Assembly (NCBI GenBank): GCA_021775255.1
Contig: JAJFIA010000012.1
Location: 26,482-90,481, forward strand
Length of the DNA: 64,000 bases
From: Roseovarius sp.
GTDB lineage: Bacteria > Pseudomonadota > Alphaproteobacteria > Rhodobacterales > Rhodobacteraceae
Direction: 5' to 3'
Below, one piece after another: positions 1 to 8,645 of this stretch (within the stretch, counting starts at the first letter, position 1; each line of letters opens with the position of its first letter). The translations under genes and the position numbers were made by a program. The notes under the pieces were generated by a model. The model was given only the letters and a program-made list of their open reading frames with translations, had not been told where the DNA came from and ran no database searches.

Positions 1-767
1 CCACGGTCGCGGATGATCCGCACGGCCGCAGATAGCACTTGCATACGTGTACGTGCTGCCTTGTTGGAATCGGCTTCCGGTTCAAAAATCTGCCGGTCGC
101 GATGCCGGGGGACAAGAACCAGAGCGTGCTCTTTTGTGGCCATCCCATCCAGCAATAGCCTTGTAACCCGCTCGGACAGTGTTGCGACAGGAAAACGCTC
201 CGTGTCATACCATTCGACCGTCCAGTTGAGCGCGCCGAGCACGAACTGGCGTACAGGCCTGATCGCGATATCTGTGCGAACACAGCCATTCTGCTGGGCT
301 TCTGCCAAGAAACCGTTCCACAGGTCGGAATATGCGCGTCGCAGCGGCCGGTGTTTTTGGCGTAACTCTTCGGGTAGCGTCGGAAAGTTGCGAATATTGG
401 CGGATGTAAAATCGCTTTCAGACAAAAGAAAGGTCAGGTGTGTATCGACCATCTCTGACAGGACATGTCGGAAATCCTTGTCCTGCGCCCTAGCCTCGGC
501 CAGAACCCGCGACGCCTCGACATAAAGGCGGCGCAACCCAAGCTCCAGAACTTCACCCAGAATGTCTTCTTTGGACGAAAAGTGGTAGTAGATGCTGCCA
601 GCTTCCATATTTGCAACTTTGGCGATTTTGCGCATGGTCGCGGCATTGTACCCTTCATTGCGGAAAAACTGTGCCGCCGCCGCGAGGATCGTCTCTCGCG
701 TCTGCTCGGACTTACTTGGCTGTCCGTCATGCAGCACAGCGTTTTGGGGTTTGGGCGTCATATTCAT
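1..767 (-). CDS. TetR-family regulator, apparent tandem (double-TetR) protein, partial
   Basis: This gene runs off the left edge, with 255 codons visible. I chose the start at 767 (MNMTPKPQ) because GAGG lies 9 bases upstream. Residues about 20-70 form a typical TetR DNA-binding domain with helix-turn-helix text MEAGSIYYHFSSKED. A ligand-binding-type helical region follows to about residue 225. The last visible residues, ARTRMQVLSAAVRIIRDRG, look like the first helix of a second TetR_N domain, so the full protein is probably a tandem fusion of about 400 residues. It is divergent from the SDR at 874, with a copy of the shared 14-bp operator between them. Autoregulation and control of the downstream island are therefore inferred. 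Family membership is secure. The tandem architecture rests on about 20 residues and needs the flanking sequence. Confidence 0.85.
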   Translation of the reverse strand, partial: MNMTPKPQNAVLHDGQPSKSEQTRETILAAAAQFFRNEGYNAATMRKIAKVANMEAGSIYYHFSSKEDILGEVLELGLRRLYVEASRVLAEARAQDKDFRHVLSEMVDTHLTFLLSESDFTSANIRNFPTLPEELRQKHRPLRRAYSDLWNGFLAEAQQNGCVRTDIAIRPVRQFVLGALNWTVEWYDTERFPVATLSERVTRLLLDGMATKEHALVLVPRHRDRQIFEPEADSNKAARTRMQVLSAAVRIIRDR

Positions 768-809
768 GGGTAAATACCTCTGGACACACCGATATCAAGC
801 AGATAAATT

Positions 810-823
810 CAAACAGATGTTAG
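810..823. promoter_or_regulatory. TetR-type operator copy 1 (CAAACA-GA-TGTTAG)
   Basis: This is an inverted repeat with one mismatch to the island consensus CTAACA-N2-TGTTAG. It lies in the divergent gap between the TetR gene (start 767) and the SDR (start 874). TAGATT at 821-826 overlaps the right arm and can serve as a -10 box for the plus-strand gene. No good -35 is visible. The position fits autoregulation plus control of the SDR. Confidence 0.7.
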
Positions 824-873
824 ATTTTAGCCCGTGCGCGACTAAACAGCAAGGGCCCAAGAGGAGTTACAGG

Positions 874-1635
874 ATGCGTGGACTGCAAGGTAAAAGAGTG
901 ATCGTCACAGGTGGTGGCAGTGGGATTGGACGCGAAGTGTGCAAACGTTTCGCCGAAGAAGGGTCCGAAGTTGCGGTGTTTGACCTCAATGCGGACGGCG
1001 CGGCCGAAACCGTATCGCTTATTGAGGCAAATGGTGGGAAGGCCAGCGCCTACACGGTTGATATCGCGGATCGCGCCGCAGTCGATAGCGCTGTAACTGC
1101 ATTCGAAGCGGGCGGGCCTATCGATGTTCTGGTCAACAATGCGGGCTGGGATGTCGCAAAGCCGTTCCTCGATACCGATGTCGCGCTCTGGGACAAGATC
1201 ATTGCAATAAACCTTTATGGGCCGCTGCATATGCATCACGCGGTACTGCCCGGAATGGTTAAGAATGGGGGCGGTCGCGTGGTCAACATTGCTTCGGATG
1301 CCGGGCGTGTCGGATCGTCCGGGGAAGCGGTTTATTCGGCTTGCAAGGGCGGAATCATCTCTTTTTCGAAAACAGTCGCACGCGAACTGGCCCGCAAAGG
1401 TGTGCAGGTGAACACCGTATCTCCAGGGCCGACTGACACAGCGTTGTTTGCAAGCTTTGCCGAAGGCGAAGCCGGCGTAAAGATTGCCGAAGGCTTGAAA
1501 CGCGCCATTCCGATGAAGCGACTTGGCCAGCCCGAAGATTACCCTGGGATTGTCTGCTTCCTAGCGTCGGAGGACGCTGGGTTCATCACAGGTCAGGTCA
1601 TTTCCGTGTCGGGCGGCTTGTCCATGCACGGCTAG
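874..1635 (+). CDS. badH: BadH-like 2-hydroxycyclohexanecarboxyl-CoA dehydrogenase (SDR)
   Basis: A 253-residue classical short-chain dehydrogenase. The start at 874 is set by GAGGAG at 861-866. The Rossmann motif TGGGSGIG is near residue 12, NNAG follows, and the catalytic YSACK is present. The stretches HHAVLPGM, NIASDAGRVGSSGEAVY and PGPTDT are, from memory, characteristic of BadH of Rhodopseudomonas palustris. BadH oxidises 2-hydroxycyclohexane-1-carboxyl-CoA to the 2-keto compound with NAD in alicyclic ring degradation. The AliB-like dehydrogenase at 6672 supports the same pathway. No BadI-type ring-opening hydrolase with its usual motifs was recognised in the window, so ring cleavage must be done by another enzyme or encoded elsewhere. 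It could also act on a related alicyclic or branched hydroxyacyl-CoA. Confidence 0.8.
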   Translation: MRGLQGKRVIVTGGGSGIGREVCKRFAEEGSEVAVFDLNADGAAETVSLIEANGGKASAYTVDIADRAAVDSAVTAFEAGGPIDVLVNNAGWDVAKPFLDTDVALWDKIIAINLYGPLHMHHAVLPGMVKNGGGRVVNIASDAGRVGSSGEAVYSACKGGIISFSKTVARELARKGVQVNTVSPGPTDTALFASFAEGEAGVKIAEGLKRAIPMKRLGQPEDYPGIVCFLASEDAGFITGQVISVSGGLSMHG

Positions 1636-1695
1636 GCATTTTAGTCGGGCGCGTGCGCCCCCTGGAAGGTAAATAAAAGAACTACCTCCTCAACT

Positions 1696-1720
1696 GGCCG
1701 CGCTACGGCGCGGCCTTTTT
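1696..1720 (+). terminator. Rho-independent terminator after the BadH-like gene
   Basis: A GGCCGCG / CGCGGCC stem (7 bp, six-base loop CTACGG) is followed directly by TTTTT. It ends 13 bases before the ATG of the acyl-CoA synthetase at 1734, so it either ends the BadH-like transcript or acts as a leaky attenuator in front of the synthetase. Confidence 0.75.
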
Positions 1721-1733
1721 CACAAGGTCCGAC

Positions 1734-3671
1734 ATGTTTGATCCCGCCGATGATATCCGTAAAAACAGCAATCTTGCCGGTTTTCTGAACCATTGTGGCG
1801 CGGATACATACGAAGACCTGCTTGAACGGTCCAACGCCGACCCCGATTGGTTTTGGTCTAAGATTATTGATCTTGCCGGTATCCGGTTCTCGCATCCCTT
1901 TCATACACTGCGTGACTTCACCGGCGGCCCCGAGAATATCCGCTGGGCCACCGGTGCCACGCTCAACCTGACGCAAACATGTCTCGACGCGCGAATTGAC
2001 CTTGGACTTGGCGGCAAGACCGCTATTGACTGGGTGGCAGAAGACGGGACCACCCGCAGCTGGACCTACAACGATCTGGCCGAGCAGAGCGCCCGTGTCG
2101 CCGGCGCTCTGGCCGCCCGGGGCATCGGCGCGGGCGATGCGGTTGGCATCTATATGCCGATGATCCCTGAAATTGCGGCCGCGTTTCTGGGCATTGCCCG
2201 GTTGGGAGCCATCGCTGTGCCGTTGTTTTCCGGTTTCTCCGCTCCCGCAATCACCGCACGGCTGAACGACAGCAACGCCCGGGCTGTGCTGACAGTTGAT
2301 GCGTCACCGCGCCGGGGCAAACCGGTGGCGATGGAGCGGACACTGGTCAGTGCGATAGACGATCTTCCGTTGGTGCAAACGGTCATCAGCCTGCGCCGAT
2401 TCGGGGGAACATCCGCCGATCCGGCCCGCGATCTGGACTGGCATGACACTATCGCAGCGGCCGATCCGACCTTCCCCGCCGCTCCCGTAGACGCCGCAGG
2501 CCCCTTGATGATCGCCTATACTTCGGGCACAACCGGCCGGCCCAAAGGTGTGGTACACACGCATCTGGGAGTTCAGGCCAAAGCAACGACTGACTTCCTT
2601 CTGTGTCTCGACCTTCAGCGCGATGACCGGCATCTGTGGATGACGGATATGGGCTGGGTCATGGGGCCGCTGACCCTGATTTCGGTTCTTCTGGCCGGTG
2701 CCACGCTGGTGCTTGCCGAAGGTGCCCCGTCAACGCCAGACGACCCGTTTCGCTTGCTGCGCGTTGCCGCCGAAACGAAGGTGACCCACATGGGCGTGGC
2801 GCCCACGCTGGTGCGTCAGTTTATGGTACAGGACCCTGCCCCGTTGGCCGGATACGATCTGTCGCCACTGCGCATCGTCGGATCAACCGGAGAGCCCTGG
2901 ACCGACGATGCCTGGCTATGGCAACTGGCGCATATATGCCGCCATCGCGCAGCCCCGCTGAATATTTCCGGCGGCACCGAACTGTTTGGCGCGATCCTGA
3001 CCTCAACGGTGTTGCACCGGCTATCGCCGGGCGGGTTCTCGACGCAAGCGTTGGGGGTTGGCGCCAAGGTTCTGCGCCCGGATGGGTCAGAGGCTGATTT
3101 GGGCGAGGTCGGTGAGTTGGTGGTGGCCCAACCACCCATGGGGCTGACGCCGACAATCTGGCAGGACAAGGCGCGGTATCTGGAAACCTACTGGTCCACC
3201 TTCCCCGGCGTCTGGTGCCACGGCGACTGGGTGCGTCATGATGCTGATGGCACATGGTATATTCTGGGCCGATCCGACGACACTCTGAACATCGCCGGCA
3301 AACGCATCGGTCCGCCCGAGATCGAGGCGGCCATGACCCTGACCGGCAAAGTCATCGACGCCGCCGCCATCGCTGCGCCAGATGCGTTGAAAGGTGTCGC
3401 CGTTGTCGTTGTCTGCGTCGCAGCCCCCGGCGTGACCCCCGACGCGGCATTGGTCGACTTTCTAAAAGACGCAGTGGGCACAGCGGTCTCAAAACCGTTC
3501 CGCCCGCGCGAAATTCATTTCGTCGAAGCCCTGCCAAAGACCCGGACGATGAAAACCATGCGCCGCATCGTGCGGGCAGCATTTCTGGGCGAGGATCCGG
3601 GCGATCTGTCGTCCGTGCAGAACCCGGAAACCATCGCCCCAATCGAAGCATTGCAAGGAAAACAGACATGA
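1734..3671 (+). CDS. Acyl-CoA synthetase (acetyl-CoA-synthetase-like AMP-binding enzyme)
   Basis: A 645-residue AMP-forming acyl-CoA ligase of the acetyl-CoA-synthetase type. It has an N-terminal ACS-type cap region with ENIRWATGATLNLTQTCLD (residues about 60-90), a P-loop YTSGTTGRPKG, the A5-like motif ISGGTELFG, the hinge GRSDDTLNIAGKRIG and a C-terminal domain with the candidate catalytic Lys in KTRTMKTMRR. AAGG lies 6 bases upstream of the ATG. Its stop codon overlaps the start of the NmrA-like gene (ATGA), so the two are translationally coupled. It would activate a carboxylic acid to its CoA ester with ATP. The preference cannot be read, but placement next to BadH- and AliB-like genes suggests an alicyclic or branched acid rather than acetate. 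Confidence 0.85.
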   Translation: MFDPADDIRKNSNLAGFLNHCGADTYEDLLERSNADPDWFWSKIIDLAGIRFSHPFHTLRDFTGGPENIRWATGATLNLTQTCLDARIDLGLGGKTAIDWVAEDGTTRSWTYNDLAEQSARVAGALAARGIGAGDAVGIYMPMIPEIAAAFLGIARLGAIAVPLFSGFSAPAITARLNDSNARAVLTVDASPRRGKPVAMERTLVSAIDDLPLVQTVISLRRFGGTSADPARDLDWHDTIAAADPTFPAAPVDAAGPLMIAYTSGTTGRPKGVVHTHLGVQAKATTDFLLCLDLQRDDRHLWMTDMGWVMGPLTLISVLLAGATLVLAEGAPSTPDDPFRLLRVAAETKVTHMGVAPTLVRQFMVQDPAPLAGYDLSPLRIVGSTGEPWTDDAWLWQLAHICRHRAAPLNISGGTELFGAILTSTVLHRLSPGGFSTQALGVGAKVLRPDGSEADLGEVGELVVAQPPMGLTPTIWQDKARYLETYWSTFPGVWCHGDWVRHDADGTWYILGRSDDTLNIAGKRIGPPEIEAAMTLTGKVIDAAAIAAPDALKGVAVVVVCVAAPGVTPDAALVDFLKDAVGTAVSKPFRPREIHFVEALPKTRTMKTMRRIVRAAFLGEDPGDLSSVQNPETIAPIEALQGKQT

Positions 3672-4522
3672 TCGTTATTTTCGGTGCCACTGGCACGATT
3701 GGCACACACCTTATTTCTTCGCTTTCGGACAAAGGCATCGCCCTGCGCGCCGTGACCAGCGATGCCTCGCGGATTGCGGCGCTCAAGGCGCAGGGTTGCG
3801 AGGCCATGGTGGCTGATTTCGATGACCCTGCCGCGCTGGCGCGGGCCTGCAAGGGGGCGCAAAAGGCGTTCCTTGTCACGCCCGCACATCAGGAAATGGG
3901 GCGCTGGAAGGCCAATGTGGTCCACGCGACAGCAGACGCAGGTGTGCAGCATATGGTCATGTCGACCGGGCTCGGGGCCTCGCCCAAGGCCCGGCTGACC
4001 TTTGGCATCTGGCATTCGGCCAGCCAGGAGTTGCTGAAGGAAAGCGGCATGGGCTGGACGTTGATCCAACCGACCTATTTCATGCAGAATCTGCTGTGGC
4101 AGTCCGATAGCATCGCCAATGGAAACACTTACCTCGACGATGTGGGCGGACCCGTTTCCTGGGTCGATGCCCGCGACATCGCCGATGTGTCAACCGAAGC
4201 TTTGACCGGCGAGGGGCATCTTGGCAAAGCCTATGGGCTGACCGGCGACGAGGCACTGAGCGGCTACGATATCGCGGCGCTGCTGACGCAAACGCTTGGC
4301 CGCGACATCACTCGCCGCTCCGTTGGCCCCGACGAGGCGCGCGCCAATATGATAAAATCCGGCATGGTCGCAGAGGTCGCCGATGCGATGATAGAACTGG
4401 CCGGACTTGCCCCGAAAGGATATCTGTCTGGCACCGAAACCACGGTTCAGGACGTTCTGGGCCGCCCTGCCCGCCGGTTCGCGGGTTTCATCACCGAGAA
4501 CGCAGCCGCGTTTGGCCGGTGA
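3668..4522 (+). CDS. NmrA-like NAD(P)-binding protein (atypical SDR)
   Basis: A 284-residue protein starting MIVIFGATGTIG, a Rossmann dinucleotide-binding motif of the NmrA/atypical-SDR class. The start at 3668 overlaps the stop of the synthetase by 4 bases. The sequence VDARDIADVSTEAL near residue 170 and the later helical region are typical of NmrA-like proteins (azoreductase/quinone-reductase-like or redox-sensing). No YxxxK catalytic motif is obvious. It ends convergent with fadH, 18 bases away. The role in the pathway is unknown. Possibilities are a small NAD(P)H-dependent reductase or a redox sensor. Confidence 0.75.
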   Translation: MIVIFGATGTIGTHLISSLSDKGIALRAVTSDASRIAALKAQGCEAMVADFDDPAALARACKGAQKAFLVTPAHQEMGRWKANVVHATADAGVQHMVMSTGLGASPKARLTFGIWHSASQELLKESGMGWTLIQPTYFMQNLLWQSDSIANGNTYLDDVGGPVSWVDARDIADVSTEALTGEGHLGKAYGLTGDEALSGYDIAALLTQTLGRDITRRSVGPDEARANMIKSGMVAEVADAMIELAGLAPKGYLSGTETTVQDVLGRPARRFAGFITENAAAFGR

Positions 4523-4540
4523 ATTCATCAATCAGGCGGA

Positions 4541-6580
4541 TCAGAAGGTCTGCGCCAGCCTGACCCCTTCGTCGATGGCGCGCAGCGCATCCAGCTCGGA
4601 GGCCTCTTTCGCGCCGCCAATCATGGTGGCAACAACGCCCTGATCCGTCAGCGCCTGATATAGCGCGCGCACCGGCTCCTGCCCGGTGCACAGAACAATC
4701 GTGTCGGCCTCGACGCTCATTGGCGCGCCATCCAGCGTGATGTGTAGTCCGGTATCGTCAATCCGGTCATAGCTGACACCGGTCAGCATCTTGACCCCGC
4801 GTTTGCGTAAGGCGTTGCGCAATATCCACCCCGTGGACACGCCCAAAGCCTTGCCCGGTTTACTGGGTTTGCGTTGCAGCACGGTCACTGCACGTGTGCC
4901 AGGAACCGGAGCCAGCGGATCGCCACTCAGCGCCCCGGGCCGGGTGAATTTTCCATCCACGCCCCAAACACTAAAGAACACGGCGCTTTGTTCTGTTTCG
5001 GCCGGTGCCGTGACCAAGAACTCTGCCACGTCAAAGCCGATACCGCCTGCACCCATCACCGCAACCCGCGCACCCGCGCGGCGTTCGCCTGACAGGATCT
5101 GCGCATAAGTCGCCACCTTGGGATGCTCGATACCCGGCACATCCGGAAATCGCGGCGTCACACCAGTGGCGATCACCACATGGTCAAAGCCGCCCAGATC
5201 CGTGGCTGAAGCAGCTGTGCCCAGTTTCACGACCACACCGTGTTTGTGCAATTGCGCCCGGAAATAGCGCAGCGTTTCGTCAAATTCGTCTTTGCCGGGG
5301 GCGGCGCGTGCCAGATTCAGTTGCCCACCCAATGTGTCGGCGGCCTCAAATAGGGTTACGTCGTGACCCAACCGTCCGGCCTCGGCCGCGCTGGCCAAGC
5401 CAGCCGCTCCGCCCCCGACCACGGCGATCTTTTTGGGCACGGTCGCCACATTGTCGTGGAATTCAGTTTCGCGCCCGGCGCGCGGGTTCACCAGACATCC
5501 TGCCACACGTTCCGAAAATATATAGTCAAGACAGGCCTGATTACAGGCGATGCAGGTGTTGATCTCATCCGTGCGCCCTTGTCGCGTCTTGCGGACGAAA
5601 TGCGGGTCGGCGAGCATAGGGCGCGCCATCGAAATCAGATCCGCATCGCCGCTGGCGATAATGTCCTCGGCCAGTTCAGGCGTGTTGATCCGGTTCGAAG
5701 CCACGACGGGGATCGACACCGCGCGCTTCACATTCGCAACTGCCTGACGCCACGCTCCGCGGGGCACCGGATATGCGATGGTCGGCACGCGCGCCTCATG
5801 CCAGCCGATACCGGTGTTCAGCATATCGGCGCCTGCAGCCTCGACTTTCTGGGCCAGCAACGCGATTTCTTCGGCAGGGGCACCGTTTTCAATCAAATCC
5901 GCAGCAGAAATCCGGTAGATAATCATGAAATCCGGGCCGCAGTGATCGCGCACGGCGCGCACGACCTCTACCGGCAAGCGATGGCGGTTTTCGACACTGC
6001 CACCCCAGTCATCGGTGCGCTTGTTGGTATGGGGCACCGTAAATTCGTTCAGCAGATAGCCTTCGGATCCCATCACCTCGACCCCGTCGAAACCGGCGGC
6101 CTGCGCATTGGCAGCGGCGGTGACAAAATTATTGATCGTGCGAACGATGTCTTCATGGGTAAGTTCACGGGGAACAAATTTATTGATCGGGGAGCGGATC
6201 GGCGACGGTGCGACGCAGTTTTCGACCTTGGCGTACCGCCCCGCATGCAGAAGTTGGGCGCAGATCAGTGCGCCCTCTGTGTGGACCGCATCACAGATGG
6301 GCCGCAGCGTGGCAGCTTCGACGGCATCGTCCATACGGGGACCGCCTGGCTCCAGCAACCCCTCGCTATTTGGGGAGAACCCTCCAGTGATAACCAGCGC
6401 AACCTCGCCACGCGCGCGTTCGGCGTAAAACGCGGCCTGCCTGGTAATTGGATCGGGCCCGGATTCAAGCCGCGTGTGCATCGAGCCCATGATAACGCGG
6501 TTGCGCAATTCAAATGCCCCAACGCGAAGCGGCGACAGCAAATTATCGAATGCGCTCGTTCTCTTTTGGTTCTGATTCAT
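4541..6580 (-). CDS. fadH: 2,4-dienoyl-CoA reductase [NADPH], FadH type
   Basis: A 679-residue flavo-iron-sulfur protein with an N-terminal old-yellow-enzyme TIM barrel (residues 1-350), a cysteine cluster CIACNQACL with a later Cys in GCLVNP that binds 4Fe-4S, and a C-terminal FAD/NAD(P) module starting VVGGGAAGLASA. This is the order and size of E. coli FadH, which reduces 2,4-dienoyl-CoA to 3-enoyl-CoA during oxidation of unsaturated acids. GGGAGA lies 7 bases before the ATG. It is divergent from the 12-gene plus operon and shares the operator at 6612, so it should be co-regulated with it. Its presence suggests that dienoyl-CoA intermediates arise from the substrate. Confidence 0.9.
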   Translation of the reverse strand: MNQNQKRTSAFDNLLSPLRVGAFELRNRVIMGSMHTRLESGPDPITRQAAFYAERARGEVALVITGGFSPNSEGLLEPGGPRMDDAVEAATLRPICDAVHTEGALICAQLLHAGRYAKVENCVAPSPIRSPINKFVPRELTHEDIVRTINNFVTAAANAQAAGFDGVEVMGSEGYLLNEFTVPHTNKRTDDWGGSVENRHRLPVEVVRAVRDHCGPDFMIIYRISAADLIENGAPAEEIALLAQKVEAAGADMLNTGIGWHEARVPTIAYPVPRGAWRQAVANVKRAVSIPVVASNRINTPELAEDIIASGDADLISMARPMLADPHFVRKTRQGRTDEINTCIACNQACLDYIFSERVAGCLVNPRAGRETEFHDNVATVPKKIAVVGGGAAGLASAAEAGRLGHDVTLFEAADTLGGQLNLARAAPGKDEFDETLRYFRAQLHKHGVVVKLGTAASATDLGGFDHVVIATGVTPRFPDVPGIEHPKVATYAQILSGERRAGARVAVMGAGGIGFDVAEFLVTAPAETEQSAVFFSVWGVDGKFTRPGALSGDPLAPVPGTRAVTVLQRKPSKPGKALGVSTGWILRNALRKRGVKMLTGVSYDRIDDTGLHITLDGAPMSVEADTIVLCTGQEPVRALYQALTDQGVVATMIGGAKEASELDALRAIDEGVRLAQTF

Positions 6581-6599
6581 GGAGATCTCCCTTTACGGC

Positions 6600-6628
6600 T
6601 TGCCTCACTTTCTAACATTTGTTAGGTT
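6600..6628. promoter_or_regulatory. Promoter with operator copy 2 (CTAACA-TT-TGTTAG at 6612-6625)
   Basis: This is a perfect-arm inverted repeat in the fadH/AliB-like divergent gap. On the plus strand TTGCCT (6600-6605), a 17-bp spacer and TAGGTT (6623-6628) form a promoter whose spacer and -10 overlap the operator. On the minus strand TTTTCA, a 17-bp spacer and TAGAAA can serve fadH. Binding would occlude both promoters. Confidence 0.8.
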
Positions 6629-6671
6629 TTATGAAAAGATAGAATCCGACACTCTGGGAGGAAATTTAGGA

Positions 6672-7853
6672 ATGCAGTTTCAGCCAACAGAAGATCAAAA
6701 AACCTTTCGCGATCTCGCCGCACGGTTTGCGCGTGATAAATTGGCCCCTGGCTATCAGAAACGGGCCTCGGGCCATACGTTTGATCGGGAACTGATCCGT
6801 GAAATGGGCGCGCTTGGCCTGATTGCCCCTGACCTGCCCGAGGAATATGGCGGGTTGGGCCTGGAGTCCGTCACCGCCGGACTGATTGTCGAAGAGATCG
6901 CCTATGCTGATTTCAACGCCAGCTACATTCAGCTTCTTGGGTCTCTTATGGGCGGCATGGTCGCTAAGCATGCCTCGTCTGAAATCGCGGCGGAATGGGT
7001 GCCAAAAGTCATCTCGGGTGATGTGGTCATCGGATTGGGTCTGACAGAACCGCGTGGAGGTTCGGATGCCGCCAACCTGCAGCTCAAGGCCGAAAAATCT
7101 GGCAACGGCTGGCGTCTGAGCGGTGAAAAAACCTCGATGAGCTTTGCCGATCAGGCCGATGCAGCCGTAGTTTTTGCCCGCACCAGCAACCCCGAGGGCG
7201 GATCTAGAGGCGTCAGTGCCTTCTTCGTAGACCTGACCGAAAAGGGCATCAGCCGTACCCATTTCGACGATATCGGAACCAAACCTGTCGGGCGGGGATC
7301 GGTGTTTTTCGATGATGTATATGTGCCCGCCGAAAACATGATGGCCGAACAAGACCGCGCCTTTGGCTCGATCATGGCCGGATTTGATTTCAGCCGTGCA
7401 CTGATTGGACTGGAATGTCTGGGTGCGGCGCAGGCATCCGTTGATGAAACCTGGGCCTACGTGCAAGACCGCGAGGCTTTTGGTGCGCCGCTGGTACAGT
7501 ATCAGGGCGTCAGCTTTCCGCTGACCGAAGCCGAAACCCAGCTGACGATGATGCGCCAGCTTTGCTATTATACGCTGAATCTGCGGGACCAGAACCTGCC
7601 ACACACATCCGAAGCCGCGATGTGCAAATGGTATCTTCCCAAGACTTGCTGCGAGATCATCCATCAATGCCTGATCCTGCACGGGCATTATGGCTACACC
7701 ACCGACCTGCCGCATCACCAGCGCTACAACGATGTGCTTGGCCTGCAGATCGGCGACGGCACCGCGCAGATCCAGAAACTGGTGATCGCGCGTGAAAAAG
7801 TCGGCCGGGTTGCGCTGCAATACGACAACAAATCCAAAGGGGTGGCGAAATGA
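6672..7853 (+). CDS. aliB: AliB-like cyclohexanecarboxyl-CoA dehydrogenase
   Basis: A 393-residue acyl-CoA dehydrogenase and first gene of a 12-gene operon. The start at 6672 has GGGAGG upstream. Dehydrogenase signature regions are GLGLTEPRGGSDAA and the C-terminal HGHYGYTTDLP and IGDGTAQIQK. The general-acid/base position that is Glu in MCAD (YEGT) is Asp here (GDGT, residue about 362). Replacement of this Glu by Asp has been reported for cyclohexanecarboxyl-CoA dehydrogenases. Overall similarity, judged from memory, is to AliB, which makes cyclohex-1-ene-1-carboxyl-CoA. Electrons would go to the ETF encoded at 31277-32961. Its stop overlaps the next gene's ATG. A related cyclic or branched acyl-CoA substrate is possible. 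Confidence 0.75.
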   Translation: MQFQPTEDQKTFRDLAARFARDKLAPGYQKRASGHTFDRELIREMGALGLIAPDLPEEYGGLGLESVTAGLIVEEIAYADFNASYIQLLGSLMGGMVAKHASSEIAAEWVPKVISGDVVIGLGLTEPRGGSDAANLQLKAEKSGNGWRLSGEKTSMSFADQADAAVVFARTSNPEGGSRGVSAFFVDLTEKGISRTHFDDIGTKPVGRGSVFFDDVYVPAENMMAEQDRAFGSIMAGFDFSRALIGLECLGAAQASVDETWAYVQDREAFGAPLVQYQGVSFPLTEAETQLTMMRQLCYYTLNLRDQNLPHTSEAAMCKWYLPKTCCEIIHQCLILHGHYGYTTDLPHHQRYNDVLGLQIGDGTAQIQKLVIAREKVGRVALQYDNKSKGVAK

Positions 7854-8629
7854 GCACTCCGGTAACTGCTGGAATCGAAGGAAATGTCGGCATCATCGAG
7901 TTGAGCCGTCCGGAAAAGTTCAACTGCCTGTCGTTGGAGGTGCACGAGGGCATCGCTGCCGCCCGCGCCGAATTCGAGGCCAACCGCGAAGTACGTGCCA
8001 TTTTGATACGCGCACAGGGCAAGCATTTCTGCACCGGTGCCGATCTGATCGAGGTCAAGGAAAAGTTATACGATCCAGTCGCGCTGGACCATTTCATCGG
8101 CTTTGGTATGGACAACCTGCGCAAGCTGGAGCAATGCCCCCTGCCCGTCATCGTCGCGGTTCAAGGTTTGTGCCTTGCAGGTGGGATCGAATTGATGCTG
8201 GCGGCGGATGTCTGTTTTGCCGCTGAAACCGCCCAGTTCGGCGACCAGCACGCCCAGTTCGGGCTGATCCCCGGTTGGGGCGGCAGCCAGAGGCTGACCC
8301 GGTTGATGGGGCAACGCCGCGCATTGGACCTGATGTTTTCGGCCCGCTGGCTGGGGGCGGGTGACGCGAAAGACGCGGGTCTGATCAACTACATCGTGCC
8401 GGACAGTGATCTGCACATAGCGGCGCAGGAATATTGCCAGACCATCGCAACCCGATCACGGCCCGGCATAGCCGAAATGAAACGGCTGGCGCGCGAAGGC
8501 GCAGACATGACGGTTGATCAGCAGATGCGACTGGAACGTGACGCTGCAGTGCGCGCCCTGCCTAGTGCGGATGTGGCCGAAGGTTTGGACGCCTTCGAAA
8601 GCCGCCGCACGCCTGATTTCAAACAATAG
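7850..8629 (+). CDS. Enoyl-CoA hydratase/isomerase family protein with altered catalytic residues
   Basis: A 259-residue crotonase-fold protein starting in a 4-bp overlap with the AliB-like gene. The fold motifs are GKHFCTGADL (oxyanion hole) and GLCLAGGIELMLAADVC. The two glutamates of classical enoyl-CoA hydratase (rat E144 and E164) align to His in FGDQHAQFG and Asp in RALDLMFSAR. Standard syn-hydration chemistry is therefore uncertain. It may be a hydratase using other residues, an isomerase, or a ring-acting hydrolase. The position directly after an AliB-like dehydrogenase suggests it acts on cyclohex-1-enecarboxyl-CoA or an analogue, the step done by BadK in R. palustris, although it does not look like BadK itself. 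Confidence 0.8.
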   Translation: MSTPVTAGIEGNVGIIELSRPEKFNCLSLEVHEGIAAARAEFEANREVRAILIRAQGKHFCTGADLIEVKEKLYDPVALDHFIGFGMDNLRKLEQCPLPVIVAVQGLCLAGGIELMLAADVCFAAETAQFGDQHAQFGLIPGWGGSQRLTRLMGQRRALDLMFSARWLGAGDAKDAGLINYIVPDSDLHIAAQEYCQTIATRSRPGIAEMKRLAREGADMTVDQQMRLERDAAVRALPSADVAEGLDAFESRRTPDFKQ

Positions 8630-8645
8630 ACCGGAGATCTGAACA

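Noticed and set aside
5363..6625. Long plus-strand open frame (420 codons) opposite fadH
   Set aside because: It lies fully antisense to a well-supported FadH gene and has no domain-like text; it is a product of high-GC codon use.
6666..7820. Minus-strand frame of 384 codons opposite the AliB-like gene
   Set aside because: Antisense shadow of a clear acyl-CoA dehydrogenase; no family motifs.
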